The position numbers were made by a program, and so were the translations under genes. A model generated the notes under the pieces. That model was not told the origin of the DNA, did not search any database, and worked only from the letters and a program-made list of their open reading frames with translations. A DNA stretch of 64,000 nucleotides. Origin: Bacteroidia bacterium (GTDB lineage: Bacteria > Bacteroidota > Bacteroidia > J057). Each line of letters opens with the position of its first letter. Positions within the stretch are counted from its first letter, which is position 1. Location: NCBI GenBank assembly GCA_041391665.1, contig JAWKNO010000003.1, positions 868,001 to 932,000 of the forward strand, read 5' to 3'. Below are positions 44,344-52,903 of the stretch, in pieces.

Positions 44344-45156
44344 ATGAAAAATCTCTGCTTTACTTCTGTCGTTGCGCTTTACATCGTTTTTCTTTGTTTT
44401 GCTAAAGACACGCTGGCACAACCTGGCACCAGGCCAAGTTTTGCTGTTTGGGATTGCGATGGCCAGGGCATGATGGCACCACCTCCGGGTTCCATAACCG
44501 TAGCCTCCTATATGGCGCTGCTTGATTCTGTTGGTTTTGCTTTTCCTCCAGGCAGTAATGCTACTGACGTTAAGTTTATTTTCCAGTTTGAAGACTCTGC
44601 AGGAAATGCGCTAAATATTTCCTTACCGACCGTGAGTTCAAAAAATTATGAATTAGCTTACAACCTTCAGTCTCTACCCGCCGGGGTTACGCTGATAAAC
44701 ACCACAGCTGGTATGGATATCGGATTCCGAATCAATACTAAGGTAGAACAGCCTTCCTCCGGAAGTTATGTTAAAGTCCGTTATGAAGTCTGGGCAAAAG
44801 ATGCTACCACGACCGGTTATAGCCTGCTTCTCGGCCAGACAAAATCATCCTGGTACAAACACAATCTCTCTTGTAACAAAATCATGGGCGGAAAAGCCCG
44901 GATCGGGCAGTTTGACCAACCGGCCATTGTTGCCAATCCCAATCCATTCCGCGATTATCTGTATATAGAAGCGAATGCGGAAGAAGCTGTGGTAAAAATC
45001 ATGGATTCACAGGGGCGAACTATCCGGGTGCTGACGGTTCCCTCTGGCGACCGCCCCGTACGTTTCCCAACCGGAGATTTGCCAGCAGGTTTATATTTCC
45101 TGCAAAAACAATCATCCACCGGTATTCGCACCCTCCCTATGGTAAAAACTCAATGA
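44344..45156 (+). CDS. Secreted T9SS-sorted protein of unknown function
   Basis: The ATG at 44344 is chosen because the product starts with a signal peptide (MKNLCFTSVVALYIVFLCFA); an upstream in-frame ATG at 44251 adds 31 polar residues. The 270-residue protein has a short Pro-rich start (DGQGMMAPPPGS), a beta-sandwich of about 150 residues (FIFQFEDSAGNALNISLP, YVKVRYEVWAKDATTTG) and a T9SS type A domain (VANPNPFRDYLYIEA ... LPAGLYFLQKQ). It is divergent from the sigma factor and followed by a strong terminator, then the CHAT gene. Confidence 0.78.
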   Translation: MKNLCFTSVVALYIVFLCFAKDTLAQPGTRPSFAVWDCDGQGMMAPPPGSITVASYMALLDSVGFAFPPGSNATDVKFIFQFEDSAGNALNISLPTVSSKNYELAYNLQSLPAGVTLINTTAGMDIGFRINTKVEQPSSGSYVKVRYEVWAKDATTTGYSLLLGQTKSSWYKHNLSCNKIMGGKARIGQFDQPAIVANPNPFRDYLYIEANAEEAVVKIMDSQGRTIRVLTVPSGDRPVRFPTGDLPAGLYFLQKQSSTGIRTLPMVKTQ

Positions 45157-45163
45157 TGAAGGT

Positions 45164-45207
45164 ATTCCGGGCGGAATTTTGATTTTCCGCCCGGATTCCT
45201 GATTTTT
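45164..45207 (+). terminator. Intrinsic terminator
   Basis: TCCGGGCGGAA (45166-45176) pairs with TTCCGCCCGGA (45185-45195), an 11-bp perfect stem, then T-rich sequence. It lies just before the CHAT gene. Confidence 0.88.
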
Positions 45208-48107
45208 TGGGAAATTGCCAGACACCTATGTTTTCAGCCCAAACGACAATCCGGCCTGTCTTATATTTTTTTTGCCTGTACTTTTGGATAAGTGCTGCAT
45301 TCTCCCAGTCTCCGGGAAAAAACGGAGATATCACGCAGGCACAAAAATGGGTGGACGAAGCCTATAGCTATTTTCGTCAAAATCCCGACACAGCCGTTTA
45401 TTTTCTTCAAAAAGCCCTCCCACTGTTTGAACGCCAGGGCGAATGGACCGCCTATGGCAATGCCATGAATGGTCTCGTAGCCTGTTATATAGGCAAGGAA
45501 GACTATTCGCTCGCCGAAAGTTATGGGCAGCAGGCGATTGTTTTGATAGGAAATCATTCGGGAAAAAATACCGAAGTATATGCCGACGCCCTCAATAATA
45601 TGGGGGCTTTATACCGGCTTCAGGGCAATCTTAATTTTGCATTGGAAAATTATCAGGAAGCGCTTTCGATCACAGAAAGTCAGGACTCCCTCAACCCTTT
45701 GGCCATTTCCCGTCTGTATTACAATATGGGAATCATCTACCGGCGCAGAGGAGAACCGGGGCTTGCCATAAAATTTCACACCAAAGCACTGGAAAACGGA
45801 AGAGAGGAACTTCCGCCCAACGATCCCCGCCTGATTCAAATCCAATTTGCCATAGCGAGAGTATATACCGATCAGAAAGACTGGAAGAAAGCCCTTAGTG
45901 AAAATTTTCTCTGTCTGAAACTGCTGGAAGTCGGCAATCCGTCCAGTACTTTTCGGGACAGGATCAATGTGCACAATCAGCTGGCGCAGATTTATCTTGA
46001 ATTGAACAAAACCGACAGCGCAGCGGCCCATGTCAGGCTGGCAGCAAAAATACAGGCTAAATACGGCCCCTATCGGGAACAGGTAGGGGAAAATATCATG
46101 GGGGAAATCGCACAGCGAAAACACCGGTACCCTGAAGCACTCTCTCATTACCGAAAAGCACAGAAGCTGCGATTTGAAGAGTGGGGAAGCCTCGGTACAA
46201 GTCCCGATATCGCCAATTCCTACAAAACTATTGGACGACTTTTCGAAGAAATTGGCAGGTATGACTCCGCTGTTGTCTATTATCAGCATGCACTCAAATT
46301 TCTATGTAGCCCTTACAAAGACACGCTTCCGGCAGCAACCAATATTTTGCATCCGTTTGATGCCATCCCGATTCTCGAGGCCATCGCCAGGGCAGAAATC
46401 GCAGGCGGTGGCCAGAACTACTGGGTACCGGCAATGGCTGCCTGCAAGCTGGCAGATACAACTATTTCCCGACTCAGACATACTTACAGGGAAGACAACG
46501 CCAAACTTCATCTGGCCCAGACATTTCGCCCTACTTATGAAACAGGTATAGCTCTGTTTTTCCAAAAATTTAAAGAAACCGGCCAAACGGCTTTCCTGGA
46601 AGGAGCATTTCAGTTTTCGGAAAAATCAAGATTTATGGCATTGACTGATGCGTTGCAATCCACAGGCGCAAAACTAAGTGTCGGTATTCCCGACAGTATC
46701 CGAAGAAAAGAACAGCGAATTTTAATTACCCGCACCTTCTACCAGGAAAAATTATTTCAGGAAACACAAAAAGGTGCGCAAGCTGATACCGTAAAAATCA
46801 AAAAATGGAGAGGAACGCTTTTTGAAGCGGAAGAAGAATACAATCAGCTGATCCGCTATCTGGAGACTGCTTTTCCTGCCTATTACCAGCTAAAATACGA
46901 TGAGTCTACGACTACGGTCGCAGAGATCCAGCGTATGCTTCCAGACCCCGATGCCATTATGCTTGAGTATTTCTGGGGGGAAAAAAATATTTATGTTTTT
47001 TGCCTGAATAGCCAGACGATCAATGGTTATTACCTGGAAAAAACCGATTCGATTTCAGAAATTGTGGACAAAATACGATACTTCCTTCATCGTCCGGACT
47101 ACGGAGCAGGCGTATGGGAAACCTTCTCCAGAAATAGTTATACCCTGTATGAAAATCTGATATCGCCGGCCTTGAAAAATCACCCTTCGGGAAAACTATT
47201 TATCATTCCAGATGGCCCCCTGTCCTATATCCCCTTTGAAATACTTCTTACCCAAATGCCGGATATGGCCCGGTCCCCCCAGGTTATGTCTTCAGATTTC
47301 CGCCATCTCCCTTACCTAATCCGGCAGTTTGAAATCAGTTATGGCCTTTCTGCCCGGTTATTTTTTCATTCCTTACCCCGGATCACCTCACCGGAAAAAT
47401 TGCTCGCCACATTTTCACCCACCTACCCCGACTCAATGCGGCTTACCTACAGCAGGGAAAATGCAAGTGCGATTGCATCCTTAAAAAATGGAAGAACCTT
47501 TCTCGACAAGGAGGCTACCAAAACTACCTTTCATCAGGAAGCCCATCATTTTCGCATCCTTCACCTTGCCATGCATGGATTTGCCAATGAGGAAGAGCCG
47601 CTGCTCGCACATCTGCTTTTTTCAGCAGAAGCTGATAGTGTGGGAGGAAATCAGCTGCACGCATTTGAGTTGTACAATATGTTGATTCCCGCAGACCTGG
47701 TCGTACTGGCCGCCTGTGAGACCAGCGAGGGTAAACTGATACCCGGAGAGGGAGTCATGAGTCTGGCAAGGGCTTTCAGATATGCAGGCTGCGAGGCAAT
47801 GGTAAGCAGCCTTTGGCAGGCCGATGGCCGTGCCACCGCCGATATTTTACTGCAATTTTATAAGCTGCTATTTGACGGAAACTCCAAAACTTCTGCTTTG
47901 CGCCAGGCCAGGCTGCGGTTTCTCGATCAATGTACCCCAGACCTTGTACATCCTTACTATTGGGCCAACCATATTCTGATCGGCAATCCCGCAGCAATTG
48001 ATACAGGGATCGCAAGTCGTTGGTATTGGCTTTTGGTGGTTTTGGGAGGCGGAATAGTCACCTTTATTGTTTTTCGCAGAAGAAAAATGAAAATTTCTGG
48101 TGATTGA
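45207..48107 (+). CDS. TPR-CHAT protein (caspase-fold protease-like), membrane-anchored
   Basis: 966 residues; the ATG at 45228 is an alternative start that gives the cleaner signal peptide (MFSAQTTIRPVLYFFCLYF). About ten TPR-like repeats fill residues 40-420 (NNMGALYRLQGNLNFALENYQEALSI and similar). A coiled linker leads to a CHAT domain (about 660-930) with catalytic His in HLAMHGFANEEEPLL and Cys in LVVLAACETSEGKLIPGEGVMSLARAF, followed by SSLWQADGRATADI. A C-terminal membrane helix (about 940-958) ends in a basic RRRKMK anchor. CHAT proteins are separase/caspase relatives; targets are often encoded nearby. It precedes the RiPP cassette by 104 bases. Confidence 0.92.
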   Translation: MGNCQTPMFSAQTTIRPVLYFFCLYFWISAAFSQSPGKNGDITQAQKWVDEAYSYFRQNPDTAVYFLQKALPLFERQGEWTAYGNAMNGLVACYIGKEDYSLAESYGQQAIVLIGNHSGKNTEVYADALNNMGALYRLQGNLNFALENYQEALSITESQDSLNPLAISRLYYNMGIIYRRRGEPGLAIKFHTKALENGREELPPNDPRLIQIQFAIARVYTDQKDWKKALSENFLCLKLLEVGNPSSTFRDRINVHNQLAQIYLELNKTDSAAAHVRLAAKIQAKYGPYREQVGENIMGEIAQRKHRYPEALSHYRKAQKLRFEEWGSLGTSPDIANSYKTIGRLFEEIGRYDSAVVYYQHALKFLCSPYKDTLPAATNILHPFDAIPILEAIARAEIAGGGQNYWVPAMAACKLADTTISRLRHTYREDNAKLHLAQTFRPTYETGIALFFQKFKETGQTAFLEGAFQFSEKSRFMALTDALQSTGAKLSVGIPDSIRRKEQRILITRTFYQEKLFQETQKGAQADTVKIKKWRGTLFEAEEEYNQLIRYLETAFPAYYQLKYDESTTTVAEIQRMLPDPDAIMLEYFWGEKNIYVFCLNSQTINGYYLEKTDSISEIVDKIRYFLHRPDYGAGVWETFSRNSYTLYENLISPALKNHPSGKLFIIPDGPLSYIPFEILLTQMPDMARSPQVMSSDFRHLPYLIRQFEISYGLSARLFFHSLPRITSPEKLLATFSPTYPDSMRLTYSRENASAIASLKNGRTFLDKEATKTTFHQEAHHFRILHLAMHGFANEEEPLLAHLLFSAEADSVGGNQLHAFELYNMLIPADLVVLAACETSEGKLIPGEGVMSLARAFRYAGCEAMVSSLWQADGRATADILLQFYKLLFDGNSKTSALRQARLRFLDQCTPDLVHPYYWANHILIGNPAAIDTGIASRWYWLLVVLGGGIVTFIVFRRRKMKISGD

Positions 48108-48211
48108 ATCATAAACCCTACGTGTTGTAATAAATGAAGACGCGGCAAACCGCTTTATGCCTTGCCTGCGCGTTCGCAAAACTTATTGTAACACACTCAA
48201 ATTAATGGTTT

Positions 48212-48412
48212 ATGAAAAACAAAAAAGACCAATTGCTTGAGCAGTTTGATGCATTCAAACTCAATGAAGTAAAAACTTCCAGCCGTATCAAAGGTGGTAT
48301 GAAGCCTGGCGACACTGCAGCCTGGGTTGAACACACCTACAATGGAATCTCTTTCGATGACATCTTCCATACGGATGACAAGTTTGCCGTAGCCTCTGGA
48401 GTAGGAAAATAA
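48212..48412 (+). CDS. gwsA: Grasp-with-spasm RiPP precursor peptide
   Basis: 66 residues. The leader (about 1-29: KKDQLLEQFDAFKLNEVKTSSRIKGG) ends with a double Gly, the usual cut site of C39-peptidase exporters. The 37-residue core (MKPGDTAAWVEHTYNGISFD and the rest) is rich in Thr, Ser, Lys, Asp and Glu, as needed for side-chain ester or amide cross-links made by ATP-grasp ligases. It is the first gene of a cassette encoding a grasp-with-spasm ligase, SPASM protein and exporter. No Cys is present, so thioether or lanthionine chemistry is excluded. Confidence 0.85.
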   Translation: MKNKKDQLLEQFDAFKLNEVKTSSRIKGGMKPGDTAAWVEHTYNGISFDDIFHTDDKFAVASGVGK

Positions 48413-48435
48413 TTTTCCGAAATGATTTATTAATT

Positions 48436-48488
48436 CATCAGGTAACACGCCGACAATCGACCTGATGGTTGGCGTGTTTCTTTTATTG
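48436..48488 (+). promoter_or_regulatory. Interleaved inverted repeats between RiPP precursor and ligase (attenuator or pseudoknot)
   Basis: CATCAGG (48436-48442) pairs with CCTGATG (48461-48467). AACACGCC (48444-48451) pairs with GGCGTGTT (48471-48478), followed by a T-rich tract. The order A-B-A'-B' means that the two stems are either mutually exclusive or form a pseudoknot. B/B' with its T-tract is a credible terminator that would reduce enzyme mRNA relative to precursor mRNA. Confidence 0.7.
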
Positions 48489-48496
48489 TATCACCA

Positions 48497-49492
48497 ATGG
48501 TCATCATCAGCTCACAAAACAGCGATACCTCAACCGGCGAAGTCATCGACTGGCTCAGAAGTATGGGTACTGCCGCATACCGCATCAATGGAGAAATATT
48601 TGAAGCGGCGCTGGGTGAATTTGAGCTGACCATCAGTCCGGAGACCTCTCCCACCCTGACCATTGAAGCGGAAGGAAAACGTGTTGACTTAGCGGATATC
48701 ACGGCATTCTGGTTTCGCCGTTCTGCAATCGATACGACCGCCGCATCCAGGCTGGAATCTCACCCCGCTTCGCCGGACTTAAAACAGCAAATGCTGGGAC
48801 ATCTGGGTATGGAATCTTCGATCCTGCAAACCGCTTTTTTCTCCTGGCTCTCCGATAAAAAAGTGCTGGGAAATCACCGGGAAAAAGGCATGAACAAACT
48901 CGCTGTACTGCAGATGGCACAGGCTGCCGGACTGGAGATTCCCGCGACAATTGTCACCAACTCCAAAGAAAAACTCAAAGCTTTTGCTCAACAATATCCC
49001 GAAATGATCACCAAATGCCTGTCGGAAGTACGGTCATTTCGAATAGATGGGAAAATGATGGGCATGTACACCAGCACCATTGACGCCACAGACATTGAAG
49101 ATTTACCCGACTTTTTCTCACCTTCATTGTTTCAGCAAAACATCAAAAAAGAGTTTGAACTCAGAGTCTTTTATCTCGCAGGAGAAGTGTATTCCATGGC
49201 CATTTTCTCCCAACTTGACCCTGTAACTGCCGTGGACTTCAGACAATACAACCACGAAAAAAACAACCGGGTAGTGCCCTATGCGCTCCCGGCTGATATA
49301 ACAGACAAGGTTCGTCAACTCATGAGCGCCCTTTCGCTCAATACCGGTTCAGTGGACATTATCAAATCCACTGACCGGAAATATATTTTCCTCGAAGTGA
49401 ATCCTGTCGGACAATTTGGTATGGTATCCAAGCCCTGCAACTATTTCCTCGAAAAAAAGATCGCGCAGTATTTAATGAATGATTCCGCATGA
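48497..49492 (+). CDS. gwsG: ATP-grasp peptide ligase of the grasp-with-spasm system
   Basis: 331 residues. The N-terminal pre-ATP-grasp part (VIISSQNSDTSTGEVIDWL, ITAFWFRRSA) and the ATP-grasp fold (NHREKGMNKLAVLQMAQAAGLEIPAT; central KEFELRVFYLAGEVYSMAIFSQ; FLEVNPVGQFGMVSKPCNYFLE with the metal-binding Glu/Asn) match the GwsG/MvdD-like ligases of graspetide pathways. It activates Asp/Glu side chains of the core with ATP and joins them to Ser/Thr or Lys side chains. Its stop codon overlaps the next small gene by four bases. Confidence 0.92.
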   Translation: MVIISSQNSDTSTGEVIDWLRSMGTAAYRINGEIFEAALGEFELTISPETSPTLTIEAEGKRVDLADITAFWFRRSAIDTTAASRLESHPASPDLKQQMLGHLGMESSILQTAFFSWLSDKKVLGNHREKGMNKLAVLQMAQAAGLEIPATIVTNSKEKLKAFAQQYPEMITKCLSEVRSFRIDGKMMGMYTSTIDATDIEDLPDFFSPSLFQQNIKKEFELRVFYLAGEVYSMAIFSQLDPVTAVDFRQYNHEKNNRVVPYALPADITDKVRQLMSALSLNTGSVDIIKSTDRKYIFLEVNPVGQFGMVSKPCNYFLEKKIAQYLMNDSA

Positions 49493-49704
49493 AACAGTCA
49501 GAAACGCTGAAGAAAAAAACAACCGGCGAACTGCCGGTACTATACAATCTGCTTAAAGAAATGAAAAGCGATCCTTCAGTGGTGCGATTTGTAACCAGCA
49601 CCCGTCAGCAAACCAGTATGTACGGAACCGGCTTTTTTTATAAACCCCTCTCCAGATTTGTATCCCAACATGGAACTACCAGTAATGACCCTGACGGACA
49701 ATAA
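49489..49704 (+). CDS. Small unknown protein inside the RiPP cassette
   Basis: 71 residues. The ATGA overlap with gwsG and its position between ligase and SPASM genes argue that it is translated. It overlaps the gwsS start region by 20-47 bases depending on the start used there. The sequence is basic and polar (MKQSETLKKKTTGELPVLYN, then VVRFVTSTRQQTSMYGTGFF) with no Gly-Gly leader, Cys or membrane segment. I recognise no family. It could be a second substrate, a carrier/chaperone for the precursor, or a coupling peptide. Its N-terminus does not look like a detached part of GwsS, which is complete. Confidence 0.6.
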   Translation: MKQSETLKKKTTGELPVLYNLLKEMKSDPSVVRFVTSTRQQTSMYGTGFFYKPLSRFVSQHGTTSNDPDGQ

Positions 49705-50704
49705 GTGTTTTATGCTTTTTGCCTCATGTATTCCGGTAAAAGGATTTGCCAAGAGTATCATTGCCGATATTCAACGGGAACAATACCTCCCTGTGCCCAA
49801 TCTTCTGGCAGATATCCTGATTGAAAACAGAGGCCAATCTATACAAGCAATCAAAGCCCGCTACCAACATCAGTACGACGAAGGACTGGATTCGTATTTC
49901 CAGGAACTGGCACGCACAGAGTGGGGATTTTTCACAGAAGAGCCCGCTTGTTTCCCGCCGATTTCCATGGATTGGGACCATCCGGCGATGATTACCAATG
50001 CCATCCTCGACATCGATTCCTCACAACACTACGATATGCGCGGTGTCATTCAGGAGCTGGATGAACTGGGCTGTAAAGCAGTACAGATCAGAGGATTTGG
50101 AGAATTGGAAACCGACATGATTTACAAATGGCTGGAAGCAGCCGAAAACACAGGTATTTTTTCGATAGAACTATTGCTCCCATCCGCTGCATTTGATTCA
50201 ATACAAGAAGCGGAAACAATGGTGCTGAGGTATTGCCGGATCGTTTCACTTACATTGTATAACAGTGAAAATGAAGGATGGGCGGAAACAGAGCATCTGG
50301 CGGCAAAAGATATTATCTGCTTCACCCGACAAACGGTGCAGCCCCATTCAGAAGAACTTTGCGGCCCCGAATTTTTTGTCACCAACATCCATTCATTTAC
50401 CGAAGCCCAACACTTTAACCTCGGCCTCAACCGGAAAATAGCAGTTGACATGCTGGGAAATATCCGAAATTTCCCCGGTCACAGCCAGGCTTTTGGCCAT
50501 GTTTCTTCGACCACTCTGGCAGCAGTGGCAGAAAGTGGTGAGTTTCAGGCAGCGTGGAAAACACCCGTTGATAAAATCGAAAACTGCAAAGAATGCGAGT
50601 TTCGCTACATGTGTGCAGACAATAGCGAGGTAGTGGAGAAAGACGGAAAAATTTACAGACTAACCACTTGTACCTACGACCCAAGAACTGGAGAATGGGA
50701 GTAA
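49658..50704 (+). CDS. gwsS: SPASM-domain peptide maturase of the grasp-with-spasm system
   Basis: 348 residues from 49658; starts at 49670 or 49685 are also possible, the body starting at NKCFMLFASCIPVKGFAKSI. The protein has a TIM-barrel-like middle (DMRGVIQELDELGCKAVQIRGFG) but lacks the CxxxCxxC motif that binds the radical-SAM cluster. The C-terminus has the SPASM Cys set (CKECEFRYMCAD ... TTCTYDP). It matches the degenerate SPASM partner that accompanies GwsG, which probably binds the precursor or supports the ligase rather than doing radical chemistry. Confidence 0.88.
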   Translation: MYPNMELPVMTLTDNKCFMLFASCIPVKGFAKSIIADIQREQYLPVPNLLADILIENRGQSIQAIKARYQHQYDEGLDSYFQELARTEWGFFTEEPACFPPISMDWDHPAMITNAILDIDSSQHYDMRGVIQELDELGCKAVQIRGFGELETDMIYKWLEAAENTGIFSIELLLPSAAFDSIQEAETMVLRYCRIVSLTLYNSENEGWAETEHLAAKDIICFTRQTVQPHSEELCGPEFFVTNIHSFTEAQHFNLGLNRKIAVDMLGNIRNFPGHSQAFGHVSSTTLAAVAESGEFQAAWKTPVDKIENCKECEFRYMCADNSEVVEKDGKIYRLTTCTYDPRTGEWE

Positions 50705-50716
50705 AAAAATAAACTC

Positions 50717-52903
50717 ATGGCTGGTTTCCCTTACTACAAACAGTTGGATGCGATGGATTGTGGTCCAACCTGTGTGCGGATGATCTCCCGGCATTATGGG
50801 CGCCATTATACATTAAAAACGCTCCGGGAAAAAAGCACGGTCGATCGGGAAGGCATTTCTCTTCAGGGTATCAGCGAAATTGCCGAAGCCATTGGTTTCC
50901 GGTCATTGGGGGTAAGGCTGGATTTTGAAAAACTGGCCAACGAAGCGCCACTTCCGACTATTGCCCACTGGAACCAGAACCATTTTGTGGTGGTCTATAA
51001 AATCAAAAACGACAAGGTTTACGTGGCAGATCCCGCCTACGGCATGCTGGTATATTCGAAGCAGGATTTTCTCAAAGGCTGGGCATCAGACCGGGAAAAA
51101 GGCGCAGAAAGCGGGATACTTCTACTCATGGAGCCCGGCCCCGATTTTATGGACCGGGAGGAAGAAAAACCCGACAAAAGCAGTTTCCAGTTTTTGTTTC
51201 GCTACGTATTTCAGTTTCGCAAATACCTTACACAGTTATTTTTAGGGTTGATTTTGGGGAGTCTGTTGCAATTGATATTTCCCTTTCTGACACAGGCGGT
51301 GGTAGATTTTGGGGTAGGCACAAGAAATGTAGGTTTTGTCTATCTGATCCTGATTGCCCAACTGGTGCTCTTTGCGAGCCAGATGGCGATGCAGTTTATT
51401 CAGGCGTGGATACTCATTCATCTGAGTACACGCATCAATATCTCAATTCTGTCAGATTTTCTGATCAAACTCATGAAGCTGCCCGTAGGTTTTTTTGACA
51501 GTAAAAAAACCGGCGACCTTATGCAGCGGATTGGCGATCACCGTAGGATTGAGCTATTTCTCACAGATGCCGTGCTCAATTCCCTGTTTTCAATTTTCAC
51601 CCTCCTCATGCTGGGTTTTGTACTCGCGGTGTACAGTCTGCCCGTATTTTTCATTTTCCTCACCGGAAGCCTTTTATATATCGGCTGGATTTTACTTTTC
51701 CTGAAAAAAAGAGCACAACTCGATCACCGGAGTTTTGCCCAGATGGCAGCAGAACAAAGCAATATCATCCAGCTAATCACCGGGATGCAGGAAATTAAAC
51801 TCAACAATATTGAAAGGCCGCGAAGGTGGGAATGGGAGCGCATTCAGGCAAAACTTTTTCGCATCAACCTCAAAAAACTCAGTCTCACCCAATACCAGCA
51901 AGGCGGTGCGCGCTTTTTTAATCAGATACAGAATATCCTCATCATCTTTGTTTCGGCGAAAGCGGTCATAGAAGGAGAGATGACCATCGGCATGATGATG
52001 GCAATCACCTATATCGCAGGGCAATTAAATACCCCCATTGGGCAGCTCATTTCTTTTGTGCAGCAGGCCCAGGACGCAAAAATCAGCCTCGAACGACTGG
52101 GAGAAATTCACAATAGTCCCGATGAAGATGAAGCAGGCGGAATCGGAAATGCCCTCATGCCTGCTGACAGAAGTATTCATATTCAAAACCTCAGTTTTCG
52201 CTATGGAGGGACGGAAAGCGCAGAGGTATTAAAGCAGTTGAATATTCACATCCCCAAAGGCAAAATTACCGCCATCGTAGGAGCAAGCGGGAGCGGAAAA
52301 ACAACCCTGATCAAATTACTGTTAAAATTTTACCCCCCGACACAAGGGCAGATCCTCGTAGGAAATACGAGGCTGGAGGACATTCTCAACCGCACATGGA
52401 GAGGCAGTTGTGGCGTTGTCATGCAGGACGGCTTTATCTTTTCAGACACCGTCGCCAACAATATCGCGATGGAGGAAAATATCGATAAATACCGCCTCCA
52501 GCAAGCCGTAGCCATTGCCAATATCCGCACATTCATCGACGAATTGCCCCTGGGATTTAATACCAAAATCGGGCAGGAAGGCATGGGGCTGAGCGGGGGG
52601 CAAAAACAGCGGATTCTGATTGCCCGGGCGGTGTATAAAAACCCCGACTATCTGTTTTTCGACGAAGCCACCAGCGCGTTGGATGCTACAAATGAAAGGC
52701 AGATTATGGAAAACCTGGAAAGATTTTTTGTCGGGAAAACCGTAATCATTGTTGCCCACAGACTGAGCACGGTAAAAAATGCAGATCAGATCATCGTACT
52801 GGAAAACGGAAAAGTTGTAGAAACCGGGCATCATAAGGCCCTGGTTGACGATCGCGGGCAGTATTATTCACTGATCAAAAACCAGTTGGAACTCGGAAAC
52901 TAA
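50717..52903 (+). CDS. Peptidase C39-containing ABC exporter (PCAT)
   Basis: 728 residues. The N-terminal C39 protease (1-135) has catalytic Cys15 in MDCGPTC, His89 in NQNHF and Asp in VADPAYG. A six-helix ABC transmembrane domain (about 160-440) follows, then the nucleotide-binding domain (Walker A GASGSGKTT, signature LSGGQKQRI, Walker B YLFFDEATSALD). It cuts the leader after the double Gly of the precursor and exports the modified core. The stop codon overlaps the adaptor start by one base (TAATG). Confidence 0.95.
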   Translation: MAGFPYYKQLDAMDCGPTCVRMISRHYGRHYTLKTLREKSTVDREGISLQGISEIAEAIGFRSLGVRLDFEKLANEAPLPTIAHWNQNHFVVVYKIKNDKVYVADPAYGMLVYSKQDFLKGWASDREKGAESGILLLMEPGPDFMDREEEKPDKSSFQFLFRYVFQFRKYLTQLFLGLILGSLLQLIFPFLTQAVVDFGVGTRNVGFVYLILIAQLVLFASQMAMQFIQAWILIHLSTRINISILSDFLIKLMKLPVGFFDSKKTGDLMQRIGDHRRIELFLTDAVLNSLFSIFTLLMLGFVLAVYSLPVFFIFLTGSLLYIGWILLFLKKRAQLDHRSFAQMAAEQSNIIQLITGMQEIKLNNIERPRRWEWERIQAKLFRINLKKLSLTQYQQGGARFFNQIQNILIIFVSAKAVIEGEMTIGMMMAITYIAGQLNTPIGQLISFVQQAQDAKISLERLGEIHNSPDEDEAGGIGNALMPADRSIHIQNLSFRYGGTESAEVLKQLNIHIPKGKITAIVGASGSGKTTLIKLLLKFYPPTQGQILVGNTRLEDILNRTWRGSCGVVMQDGFIFSDTVANNIAMEENIDKYRLQQAVAIANIRTFIDELPLGFNTKIGQEGMGLSGGQKQRILIARAVYKNPDYLFFDEATSALDATNERQIMENLERFFVGKTVIIVAHRLSTVKNADQIIVLENGKVVETGHHKALVDDRGQYYSLIKNQLELGN

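Noticed and set aside
48108..48211. Inverted TGTTGTAATAA/TTATTGTAACA before the RiPP precursor as operator
   Set aside because: Two mismatches in 11 bases and a long spacer; too weak to claim.
49489..49704. 71-residue frame as a frameshifted N-terminus of the SPASM protein
   Set aside because: The SPASM frame has its own complete start region (CFMLFASCIPVKG) typical of the family, so nothing is missing from it.
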